Source of the DNA: JANNXQ01 sp038238555
GTDB lineage: Bacteria > Verrucomicrobiota > Verrucomicrobiia > Chthoniobacterales > Chthoniobacteraceae
Direction: 5' to 3'
Length of the DNA stretch: 64,000 bases
Assembly (NCBI GenBank): GCA_038238555.1
Contig: JBBRXP010000005.1
Location: 1-64,000, forward strand
This document shows, in pieces, positions 58,251-64,000 of this stretch. The translations under genes were made by a program, and so were the position numbers. The notes under the pieces are model-generated. The model was not told the DNA's origin. It did not search any database and saw nothing but the letters and a program-made list of their open reading frames with translations. Positions within the stretch are counted from its first letter, which is position 1. Each line of letters opens with the position of its first letter.

Positions 58251-58363
58251 AGTTGAGAGTTGAGTGTTGAGAGTTGAGTGGCCGCCACGCTGCCGCAAGA
58301 TGGCGCGCTCCGCGCGGAATTAATGAGCGCGCCACTCAACACTCAACTCTCAACACTCAACTT
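58251..58363. repeat. TTGAGAG/TTGAGTG heptamer element with nested palindrome
   Basis: The left arm (58251-58282) is made of TTGAGAG and TTGAGTG units. The right arm (58332-58363) is its near-exact inverse (CACTCAA, CTCTCAA). Between the arms GGCGCGCTC faces GAGCGCGCC, giving a nested stem. The element separates mnmE from the convergent BrnA-like gene and covers that gene's last codons, so it could end transcripts from both sides. Confidence 0.82.
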
Positions 58364-58626
58364 CCCGTCTCCTTCTCCAGCCGTTCGCTCAGCCACTGCT
58401 TGATCATGCTTTGGTAATTGAGATACCGGGAGCGCGCGATGCGCTTGATGCGGGCGAGCAGCCGCGGGTCGAAGCGCAGTGTGATGGTGGTCGATTCGCG
58501 GGTGTCGGCCTTGAGCAGCGAGGAATTCATGAGCCGCGGCTCGATGCGCGTGTCGCTCCAGTATTGCGCCTCTTCTTCCTCCGTCTCGAAATGCGGGACT
58601 TCGGACCAGCGGGTGATGACGTTCAT
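58357..58626 (-). CDS. BrnA/CopG-type antitoxin
   Basis: 89 residues from ATG 58626. The C-terminal half is a ribbon-helix-helix-like DNA-binding region: TTITLRFDPRLLARIKRIAR and NYQSMIKQWLSERLEKE. The N-terminal half (EEEEAQYWSDTRIEP) is the acidic toxin-binding arm typical of BrnA-like proteins. It lies downstream of a BrnT-like gene in the same orientation, the usual order, but separated by a repeat array instead of overlapping. The last codons are made from the neighbouring heptamer element. Confidence 0.8.
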   Translation of the reverse strand: MNVITRWSEVPHFETEEEEAQYWSDTRIEPRLMNSSLLKADTRESTTITLRFDPRLLARIKRIARSRYLNYQSMIKQWLSERLEKETGS

Positions 58627-58631
58627 TTGGG

Positions 58632-58711
58632 GGATCGTTGAATCGTTGAATCGTTGAACCGTGAATCGTTGAACCGTGAACCGTGAATCGTCATTCGTCG
58701 TTCGTCATTTT
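58632..58711. repeat. mixed ATCGTTGA/ACCGTGA and CGTCATT array between toxin and antitoxin genes
   Basis: About seven units alternate between ATCGTTGA (8 bases) and ACCGTGA (7 bases), followed by CGTCATT, CGTCGTT, CGTCATT, the unit family seen at 43.0 and 44.3 kb. The end supplies the stop codon (ATGACG) of the BrnT-like gene. Two unrelated unit types joined in one array show that arrays can be composite. Confidence 0.8.
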
Positions 58712-58995
58712 CTCTCAAACGCCAACTCGGAATTCTTGCGCTCGTAAAACGCAGTCTCCTCCGCCGTCATGTCGCGGGCGAAGATAACCCGGTAGCGTTT
58801 CCCATCCGTCCAGAAGAGCGCGAAGATGGCGCGGCCGTCGATGGACTTGCCGAGATTGAAGTAGCGGGCGGTGGCATCGTCTTCGATCCCCTCGGGCAGG
58901 AGCCGCAGACTGAAGGGGTCTTCGAAGGATTCCTCGATCTCCCGCGGGGGCAGTTTGCGGAGATCGAAGGGAGCATCGAGCCAGTCGAAGTCCAT
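58705..58995 (-). CDS. BrnT-like toxin
   Basis: 96 residues from ATG 58995, overlapping the glyoxalase stop by one base (TAATG). The C-terminal block RAIFALFWTDGKRYRVIFAR and MTAEETAFYERKNSE matches the end of BrnT/DUF497 ribonuclease toxins, which have a RelE-like fold. The N-terminal part (EIEESFEDPFSLRLLPEG) corresponds to the usual 'F-DP' segment. Residues needed for catalysis could not be placed with certainty. The following antitoxin gene is about 80 bases away because of the repeat array. Confidence 0.68.
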   Translation of the reverse strand: MDFDWLDAPFDLRKLPPREIEESFEDPFSLRLLPEGIEDDATARYFNLGKSIDGRAIFALFWTDGKRYRVIFARDMTAEETAFYERKNSELAFERK

Positions 58996-59375
58996 TAACG
59001 GTCGCGCTGGATGAGCTCGATCTCGTAGCCTTCCGGCGCGTCGATGAAGGCGATGACGCTGCCCGAGCCCGAAGGCGTGGGGCCGTCGGAGAGCGGGTAA
59101 CCTTTCGCCGCGCAGTGGCGCGCAAAGGCGGCGAGATCGTCCACTTCAAATGCGAGATGCGTGAGGTCCGGCCCGACGATCACGGGGCCGCTCTCATCAA
59201 ACTGGCAAATCTCGATCTCCTCCTCGCTACCCGGCGCTTTGAAGAAGACGAGGCGCGAACCGCGCGGCGAAGTGTGGCGGCGCGTCTCCTCGAGCCCGAG
59301 CACGTCGCGGTAAAACGCGGCGGTCTTTTCGAGGTCCGCCACGCGATAACGGGTGTGGAGAAGGCGCTGGATCAT
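58995..59375 (-). CDS. gloA: lactoylglutathione lyase-like VOC protein (glyoxalase I)
   Basis: 126 residues from ATG 59375. Two beta-alpha-beta-beta-beta modules of the VOC fold are visible: LLHTRYRVADLEKTAAFYRD with LGLEETRRH, then THLAFEVDDLAAFARHCAAK with EGYEIELIQ. Metal ligands expected in such positions are His4-equivalent (LLHTRY), Glu in EEIEICQFD, His in LTHLAFEV and Glu in YEIELIQ. It would detoxify methylglyoxal. It is translationally coupled to the BrnT-like gene, which is unusual for a housekeeping enzyme. Confidence 0.85.
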   Translation of the reverse strand: MIQRLLHTRYRVADLEKTAAFYRDVLGLEETRRHTSPRGSRLVFFKAPGSEEEIEICQFDESGPVIVGPDLTHLAFEVDDLAAFARHCAAKGYPLSDGPTPSGSGSVIAFIDAPEGYEIELIQRDR

Positions 59376-59380
59376 CGGCG

Positions 59381-59443
59381 GATTTCAGATTTAGCCTCCG
59401 CCTCCGGTGAGTGACCAGCGCATTCAAATTGAAATCTGAAATC
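59381..59443. repeat. inverted GATTTCAGATTT arms in a divergent promoter region
   Basis: GATTTCAGATTT at 59381-59392 has its exact reverse complement at 59432-59443 (AAATCTGAAATC). The arms are built from GAAATCT-type heptamers. They lie between the divergent gloA and xylB starts (70 bases), so promoters or an operator must share this space. It could be an operator, but the likeness to other arrays makes a repeat origin more likely. Confidence 0.65.
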
Positions 59444-59445
59444 CC

Positions 59446-60945
59446 ATGATCTGCCTTGGCATCGACAGCGGAACGCAGAGCACCAAGACCGTGGCGCTCG
59501 ATCTCGAGAGTGGCCGCGTTCTCACCTCGGCTTCGCAGGCTTACGGGCTCATCGAAGGGCTGCCGCCGGGGCACCTCGAGCAGGCCCCGCAGTCGTGGAT
59601 CGACGCGGTGGATGCCACGGTCAAAGAAGTGCTCACCAATCTCGGCCCGGCTCGCGATGAAGTGCGCGCGGTCGGCGTGAGCGGGCAGCAGCACGGGCTC
59701 GTGGCGCTCGACAAAAAGGGGAAAGTCATCCGGCCCGCAAAGCTGTGGTGCGACACCTCGACCGTCGCGCAGTGCAAGCAGTTTGAGGATGAATTTGGCG
59801 GCGCCGCGGAACTCATCAAACTCGCCGGCAACGCCATGCTGCCGGGTTACACCGCGCCGAAAATTTTGTGGATGAAACAGAACGAGCCCAAGAACTACAA
59901 GGCGCTCGCGACCGTGCTGCTGCCGCACGATTACATTAATCTCCATCTCACCGGCGAACGCGGCATGGAGTTCGGCGACGCCTCCGGCACCGGCCTGCTC
60001 GATGTGCGGGAAAAGAAGTGGTGCGAACCGCTGCTCGAATTCATCGACCGCAAACTGGTCGATCGCCTGCCGCCGCTGGCCAGTTCGCGGCGCGCCTTTG
60101 GGCTGCTGCGCGACAGCTTGCGCGAAGCGTGGGGTCTCGCAAAAAGTCCGGTCGTGAGCGCAGGCGGCGGCGACAACATGATGAGCGCGATCGGCACCGG
60201 CAATGTGCAGACCGGCGTCGTGACGGTGAGCCTCGGCACGAGCGGCACCGTGTTCGCTTTTTCCGACCAGCCCGTGGTCGATCCGCAGGGCGAAGTGGCC
60301 GCCTTCTGCGATGCCACCGACCGCTGGCTGCCGCTGATATGCACCATGAATGTGACGGTCGCCACCGAGCAGGTGCGCAAGCTCTTCGGCTGGTCGCATG
60401 AGCAGCTCGACAAGAATGTCGCGAGCTGCGAGCCGGGCGCGGGCGGCCTGCTTTTTCTCCCCTACCTCAATGGCGAACGCACTCCGAATCTGCCCAATGC
60501 CACCGGCGTGCTCCACGGCTTGACGACGGAGAATATGACGCCGCCGCATCTCGCCCGCGCCACCATGGAGGGCGTCACGCTCGGCCTCGCGTATGGCCTC
60601 GGCCGCTTCCGCGAACTCGGCATCCAGCCCGCGGAAATCCGCCTCACCGGCGGTGGCAGCCAGAGCGCGGCGTGGCGGCAGCTCGCGGCGGATATCTTCG
60701 GCGTGCCGACCGTGTGCCTCGAATCCGCCGAGGGCGCCGCGCTTGGCGCCGCGATCCAGGCGGGCTACGCCTGCCACATCGCCGAAGGCACGCCGGCGAC
60801 GTTCCGCGAACTCTGCGCGCGCATCGTGAAGCCCGACGAAAACACGCGCGCGCAACCGAACGCCGAGCATCGGGAAATCCACGCGCAGACGCTCGCCCGC
60901 CAGGGCGACCTCACGCGCCGGCTGCACTCGGTGGGGTATCTGTGA
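59446..60945 (+). CDS. xylB: xylulokinase (FGGY family)
   Basis: 499 residues from ATG 59446. Phosphate-binding start CLGIDSGTQSTKTVALDLES, the substrate region GVSGQQHGLVALDKKGKV and LWCDTSTVAQCKQFED, and the second ATP loop GGGDNMMSAIGTGNVQTG. The C-terminal lobe has LTGGGSQSAAWRQLAADIFG and the FGGY-type ending SAEGAALGAAIQAGY. It phosphorylates D-xylulose for the pentose phosphate pathway. No xylose isomerase or transporter is in the window. Confidence 0.92.
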   Translation: MICLGIDSGTQSTKTVALDLESGRVLTSASQAYGLIEGLPPGHLEQAPQSWIDAVDATVKEVLTNLGPARDEVRAVGVSGQQHGLVALDKKGKVIRPAKLWCDTSTVAQCKQFEDEFGGAAELIKLAGNAMLPGYTAPKILWMKQNEPKNYKALATVLLPHDYINLHLTGERGMEFGDASGTGLLDVREKKWCEPLLEFIDRKLVDRLPPLASSRRAFGLLRDSLREAWGLAKSPVVSAGGGDNMMSAIGTGNVQTGVVTVSLGTSGTVFAFSDQPVVDPQGEVAAFCDATDRWLPLICTMNVTVATEQVRKLFGWSHEQLDKNVASCEPGAGGLLFLPYLNGERTPNLPNATGVLHGLTTENMTPPHLARATMEGVTLGLAYGLGRFRELGIQPAEIRLTGGGSQSAAWRQLAADIFGVPTVCLESAEGAALGAAIQAGYACHIAEGTPATFRELCARIVKPDENTRAQPNAEHREIHAQTLARQGDLTRRLHSVGYL

Positions 60946-60969
60946 GCGAGCTTGGGCCGCGACATTTCC

Positions 60970-61000
60970 GGGGAGCGCGCGCGGGACGCACGCGCTCTCC
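60970..61000. repeat. REP-like GC palindrome, copy 2
   Basis: GGGGAGCGCGCGC, a GGGAC centre and GCACGCGCTCTCC form an imperfect stem that matches the element at 13736-13767, here 25 bases after the xylB stop where it could work as a transcript end. Confidence 0.65.
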
Positions 61001-61056
61001 AGAGCCCCGCACTTGTGAGTTGGCTTCCGGCGCGGGGATGAGCTTAGCTTCCCGGC

Positions 61057-61737
61057 ATGAATTCCCGCCCAGTGATCGCTCTGGCTGTGATCGTCGCCGC
61101 GGTCGTCGGCGCGGCCATTTGGTTTTTGAATAGCGCGCCGCCCGCGCCGCCGCCCGACACCGTCGTGGCGGCTGTGCCCGCGACTCCAGAGCCGGGTGTC
61201 GCGACCGAGCCCGCTGCTGCGCCTTTGCCCAGGCCGCTCGCCGAGATGCCGGCGGCGGCGCAGGTTCCATCCGGCATCACCGAATCGGATCGCAAGATCG
61301 ACGAAATCCTGCGCGCCAATCCCGACAACTCCGAGGCTGCGAATATCGGCACGGCGCAGATGCTCATCAATCTCCTGCCGACCTTGCCCGCGGAAGGCCA
61401 GGCGGAGGCCGCGCAGCACATCTCCAATCTTCTTCCCGACAAACAATACAACCTGGTGCTGCCGATTTTGAAAAATCCGGCCGCGCCCGAGCAGGTGCTC
61501 GACGTGTTCGTGACCGACCTCATGAATCGCGACGACTCGGTGAAGCTGCCGGCCTTGCTCGACATCGCCAAAATTCCCAATCATCCGAACCGCGAAGAAG
61601 CGATGACCGACTTGCAGATTTTCCTCGACGGCGACTTCGGCACCGACTGGGCGAAGTGGGATAGCTCGCTGAAAGCTTACCTCGCCAAGCAGCAGGCCGA
61701 GGCCGCCGCCGCCGCCGCAATCGCGCCGCCGAAATGA
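61057..61737 (+). CDS. membrane-anchored hypothetical protein
   Basis: 226 residues from ATG 61057. One N-terminal membrane helix (VIALAVIVAAVVGAAIWFLN) is followed by a Pro/Ala-rich linker (residues 25-70) and a compact helical domain (SDRKIDEILRANPDNSEAAN, ISNLLPDKQYNLVLPIL, VLDVFVTDLMNRDDSVKLPA) that resembles HEAT-like repeats. The end is Ala/Gln-rich. It is a periplasm-facing anchored protein of a type often seen in Verrucomicrobia, with no assigned function. The ATG of ubiX overlaps its stop (ATGA). Confidence 0.72.
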   Translation: MNSRPVIALAVIVAAVVGAAIWFLNSAPPAPPPDTVVAAVPATPEPGVATEPAAAPLPRPLAEMPAAAQVPSGITESDRKIDEILRANPDNSEAANIGTAQMLINLLPTLPAEGQAEAAQHISNLLPDKQYNLVLPILKNPAAPEQVLDVFVTDLMNRDDSVKLPALLDIAKIPNHPNREEAMTDLQIFLDGDFGTDWAKWDSSLKAYLAKQQAEAAAAAAIAPPK

Positions 61738-62288
61738 GACTCGTCCTCGCCGCGACCGGGGCGAGCGGCGCGATTTATCTCCAGCGACTTCTTGCCCGGA
61801 TCGATTGCTCGGCGCACGAGGTGCATCTGGTTCTCAGCGTTTTTGCGAAGCAGGTCATCGCGGAGGAAATCGGCGCGTTGCAAATTCCCGCGGAAGTCCA
61901 GCAGCACGGCGACAAGACGATGAACGTCCCCTTCGTGAGCGGCTCGGCGCGCTTCGACGCGATGGTGGTGTGCCCGTGCTCGATGGGCACTCTCGGCCGC
62001 ATCGCCGCCGGCACCAGCGACTCGACCATCCTCCGCGCCGCCGATGTTTTTTTGAAAGAACGCCGCAAGCTCATCCTCGTGCCACGCGAGACGCCGTGGA
62101 ATCTCATCCATGCGCGCAACGTCGTCGCCGCCACCGAAGCCGGCGCCATCGTGCTGCCCGCGTCGCCCGGCTTTTACTCGCGGCCGCAGACGGTGGAAGA
62201 AGTCGCGGATACTGTGGTGATGCGCATCCTCGATCAACTCGGGCTGCCGTGTCCCGGCGCGTTTCGCTGGGCGGAGAAGGACGGATGA
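61734..62288 (+). CDS. ubiX: flavin prenyltransferase UbiX
   Basis: 184 residues from ATG 61734. The flavoprotein fold of UbiX/Pad1 is recognisable by the start LVLAATGASGAIYLQRLLAR, and by VVCPCSMGTLGRIAAGTSDS, FLKERRKLILVPRETPWN and PASPGFYSRPQTVEEVAD, the conserved FMN- and dimethylallyl-phosphate-binding segments. It makes prenylated FMN for UbiD-type decarboxylases used in quinone synthesis. It is coupled at both ends by ATGA overlaps with its neighbours. Confidence 0.94.
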   Translation: MRLVLAATGASGAIYLQRLLARIDCSAHEVHLVLSVFAKQVIAEEIGALQIPAEVQQHGDKTMNVPFVSGSARFDAMVVCPCSMGTLGRIAAGTSDSTILRAADVFLKERRKLILVPRETPWNLIHARNVVAATEAGAIVLPASPGFYSRPQTVEEVADTVVMRILDQLGLPCPGAFRWAEKDG

Positions 62289-62917
62289 AGTGGAAGGCGC
62301 GTCTGCTCGCGGCTCTGGGTGCGCCGCTCTTGCGGGCGCTGTGCGCCACGTTGCGCTTCCGCTTTGTCGATCGCCCCGGCGTCATGGCCACGCCCCCGCG
62401 CAAGCCGTTGCTGTGGGCCTTCTGGCATAATCGGCTCTTCGTCATTCCGTATCTCTTCGAGCATTACTTCTCCGGCCGCGCCGGCGCCGCGCTCGCGAGC
62501 GCGAGCAACGACGGGGAGATCCTCGCGGCGTTTCTCCGCAACTTTGGCATTCGTGCGATCCGCGGCTCCTCCTCGCGCGGCGGCGGCCGGGCGCTGGTGG
62601 AAATGAAGCGCGCGATCGAAGCGGGCTGCGTGCTTGGCATCACGCCCGACGGTCCGCGCGGCCCGCGCTACCGGCTCCAAGCCGGCGTGGTGAAGCTCGC
62701 GCAAGTCACCGGCGGGTTCGTGCTGCCGGTGCACGTCGCCTACTCGCGCTGCTGGCGACTAAAGAGCTGGGACGGGTTCATGATCCCGAAGCCATTCGCC
62801 ACGGTGGAGATCACGTTTGACGTACTCCACGAAGTTCCCGTGACTACGGATGATGCGGAGTTTGAAATGCAGCGCGCACGGCTCCAACGCGCGCTGCACG
62901 CGTCAGCCGAAAAGTGA
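62285..62917 (+). CDS. DUF374 lysophospholipid-type acyltransferase
   Basis: 210 residues from ATG 62285 (ATGA with ubiX). The catalytic segment is LLWAFWHNRLFVIPYLF (the HN in place of the HxxxxD box as in DUF374 proteins), then ASASNDGEILAAFLRNFGI, RGSSSRGGGRALVEMKRAIE and GITPDGPRGPRYRLQAGVVK. The family is placed among membrane-associated acyltransferases, possibly modifying lipid A or phospholipid. The N-terminal hydrophobic stretch (LLAALGAPLLRALCATL) would attach it to the inner membrane. Substrate not established. Confidence 0.86.
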   Translation: MKWKARLLAALGAPLLRALCATLRFRFVDRPGVMATPPRKPLLWAFWHNRLFVIPYLFEHYFSGRAGAALASASNDGEILAAFLRNFGIRAIRGSSSRGGGRALVEMKRAIEAGCVLGITPDGPRGPRYRLQAGVVKLAQVTGGFVLPVHVAYSRCWRLKSWDGFMIPKPFATVEITFDVLHEVPVTTDDAEFEMQRARLQRALHASAEK

Positions 62918-62925
62918 ATTGGGAT

Positions 62926-63028
62926 CCACGGAATACACGGGGAAAAAAGGTTGCGGCGCACAACGCGTTCGATCGTTGGGCGCGCGGATCGTAACTTCTC
63001 TTTCCGTGTCATTCCGTGTCTTCCGTGG
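62926..63028. repeat. CCGTGT repeat pair in inverted orientation
   Basis: CCACGGAATACACGG at 62926-62940 faces TTCCGTGTC, ATTCCGTGTC and TTCCGTGG units at 63002-63028. The left arm pairs with the right arm across about 60 bases. It fills the 154-base gap before folD, the only non-coding stretch of size in this end of the window. Confidence 0.65.
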
Positions 63029-63071
63029 ACATCTCCTTGCATTTCTTCCGCCGCGCCGCGCATTTTTTGCC

Positions 63072-63929
63072 ATGACGCTCATCGACGGGAAGGCCATCGC
63101 CGCCAGGATCAACGAAGAAAATCGCGCCGCGGTCGCCGAGCTCACGGCGCGGGGATGCAGGCCGGGCCTCGCTGTCGTGCTCATCGGCGAGGACCCGGCT
63201 TCGCGAGCTTACGTCCGACGGAAGGATGAAATGTGCGGCGCGATCGGGATGCACTCGGTGAAACACGAACTCGCGGCAGCGACTTCGCAGGAGGCACTCC
63301 TGGCTCTCGTCCGACAACTCAACGCCGATGCCCGCATTCACGGCATCCTCATCCAGTCTCCGCCGCCGCCGCACATCGATGAGCGCGCCATCGTCGAGGC
63401 CATCGACCCGCGCAAAGACGTGGACGGCTTTCATCCGGCGAACATCGCGAAGCTCGCGCTGGGCGATGCCGATGGCTTCGTGCCGTGCACGCCGCTCGGC
63501 TGCCAGCGCTTGCTGCTCGAGAGCGGCATCGACACGGCCGGCGCGCACGTGGTGGTGCTCGGACGTTCGATGATAGTAGGCAAGCCGCTCGCGCTGCTCT
63601 TGATGAACAAAGGCCCCGGCGGCGATGCCACCGTGACCGTCGCCCACTCGCGCACGCGCGACCTCGCCGCCGTCACGCGCTCGGCAGACATCCTCATCGC
63701 CGCCATCGGCAGGCCCGAGTTTGTGAAGGCGGAGATGGTGCGCGAAGGCGCGGTGGTCCTCGATGTCGGCATCAACCGCGTAGGCGCAAAGCTTGTCGGC
63801 GATGTGGCCTTTGGCGTTGTGGCGCCCAAGTGCCGCGCGATCACTCCAGTACCCGGCGGCGTCGGGCCGATGACCATCGCCATGCTCATGGCCAACACCA
63901 TCGCCGCCGCCAGGCGCATGCCGCGCTGA
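63072..63929 (+). CDS. folD: bifunctional methylenetetrahydrofolate dehydrogenase/cyclohydrolase FolD
   Basis: 285 residues from ATG 63072, the full FolD length. The catalytic lysine and tyrosine lie in SRAYVRRKDEMCGAIGM, followed by GILIQSPPPPHIDERAI, DPRKDVDGFHPANIAKL and the NADP-binding GRSMIVGKPLALLLMNKG; the C-terminal PVPGGVGPMTIAMLMAN is diagnostic. It interconverts one-carbon units on tetrahydrofolate. The longer upstream frame is discarded because the family start MTLIDGKAIAARI falls exactly here. Confidence 0.95.
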   Translation: MTLIDGKAIAARINEENRAAVAELTARGCRPGLAVVLIGEDPASRAYVRRKDEMCGAIGMHSVKHELAAATSQEALLALVRQLNADARIHGILIQSPPPPHIDERAIVEAIDPRKDVDGFHPANIAKLALGDADGFVPCTPLGCQRLLLESGIDTAGAHVVVLGRSMIVGKPLALLLMNKGPGGDATVTVAHSRTRDLAAVTRSADILIAAIGRPEFVKAEMVREGAVVLDVGINRVGAKLVGDVAFGVVAPKCRAITPVPGGVGPMTIAMLMANTIAAARRMPR

Positions 63930-63953
63930 ACTCACCGGGATTCGCGCCCGCGA

Positions 63954-63971
63954 CCTTGCGGCTGCGCAAGG
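63954..63971. terminator. possible folD terminator hairpin
   Basis: CCTTGCG-GCTG-CGCAAGG is a perfect 7-bp stem 24 bases after the folD stop. There is no following T-run, so it is either a factor-dependent end or a chance palindrome. The rest of 63930-64000 shows nothing else. Confidence 0.35.
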
Positions 63972-64000
63972 TGCGAAGTTCCAGGACGTTTGTTCATTCT

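Noticed and set aside
59227..61584. A 785-residue minus-strand open frame opposite xylB and the following gene
   Set aside because: It is the antisense shadow of a clear xylulokinase in GC-rich DNA, is Arg/His/Gly-rich with no family features, and crosses two real genes.
1..64000. tRNA, rRNA, riboswitch, prophage or plasmid origin features
   Set aside because: None of the expected conserved segments or genes was seen on reading both strands; absence is by eye only and short RNAs could be missed.

Overview
The window reads as a high-GC bacterial chromosome segment, most likely from the Verrucomicrobiota (Chthoniobacter/Spartobacteria-like). This is inferred from co-occurring family signatures, not from a database match: paired DUF1080 secreted proteins, PEP-CTERM sorting signals, an H-X9-DG pseudopilin-like protein, a LEPR-XLL-type N-terminus, very large TPR proteins and heptamer-type short tandem repeats. 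I saw no rRNA, tRNA, CRISPR array, transposase, phage gene or replication origin.

Layout. (1) 0-10.1 kb: a DEAD-box RNA helicase, two secreted DUF1080 proteins divergent from a fumarylacetoacetase-fold enzyme, a radical SAM protein, a Deg9-like serine protease, two paralogous DNRLRE-type PEP-CTERM proteins flanking an H-X9-DG protein, a frame-broken LEPR-XLL surface protein and a small conserved hypothetical. (2) 10.1-45.3 kb: one codirectional (minus-strand) run of about 29 genes for a surface polysaccharide. Read in transcription order (45 kb down to 10 kb) it holds the ABC-2 exporter pair Wzm/Wzt, a pseudaminic-acid-like nonulosonic acid pathway (PseB, PseC, SpsF-type cytidylyltransferase, PseG, PseI/NeuB), a methyltransferase and a NeuD/PglD-like acyltransferase, then glycosyltransferases, TylF/CmcI/sugar methyltransferases, a WbqC protein, a beta-propeller protein, an SGNH esterase and a hexapeptide acetyltransferase. 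Nearly all junctions are NTGA overlaps, many with GTG, TTG or even CTG starts, which implies translational coupling. (3) 45.4-53.2 kb: a DPM1/ArnC-like polyprenyl-phosphate glycosyltransferase, a small secreted protein and a 2038-residue exported TPR protein. (4) 53.3-59.4 kb: recN and mnmE among toxin-antitoxin-type genes (an orphan Phd/YefM antitoxin, an MNT-HEPN pair, a BrnT/BrnA-like pair, a Uma2-family nuclease and a possible relic of a second) plus a glyoxalase. (5) 59.4-64 kb: xylulokinase, a membrane-anchored hypothetical, UbiX, a DUF374 acyltransferase and FolD.

How it works together. The pse genes should make a CMP-activated nonulosonic acid. The glycosyltransferases assemble a chain on a lipid carrier, the methyl- and acyltransferases decorate or cap it, and Wzm/Wzt exports it, with the C-terminal Wzt domain probably recognising the modified end. 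The block at about 21-34 kb looks lower in GC and richer in TTA, AGT and ACT codons than its flanks, which suggests a mosaic locus.

The most unusual layer is repetitive. At least seven intergenic or intragenic sites carry short phrase-like tandem units (AATGACG, TTGAGAG/TTGAGTG, AACCTGA, GCTCAGT, ATCGTTGA/ACCGTGA and related), usually as left and right arms in inverted orientation so that the RNA could fold. One array lies in frame inside the GTPase domain of MnmE, another separates toxin from antitoxin, and others fill the large gaps of the polysaccharide operon. A second class, GC-rich REP-like palindromes, includes a REPIN-like pair in frame exactly between the glycosyltransferase and methyltransferase parts of one protein.
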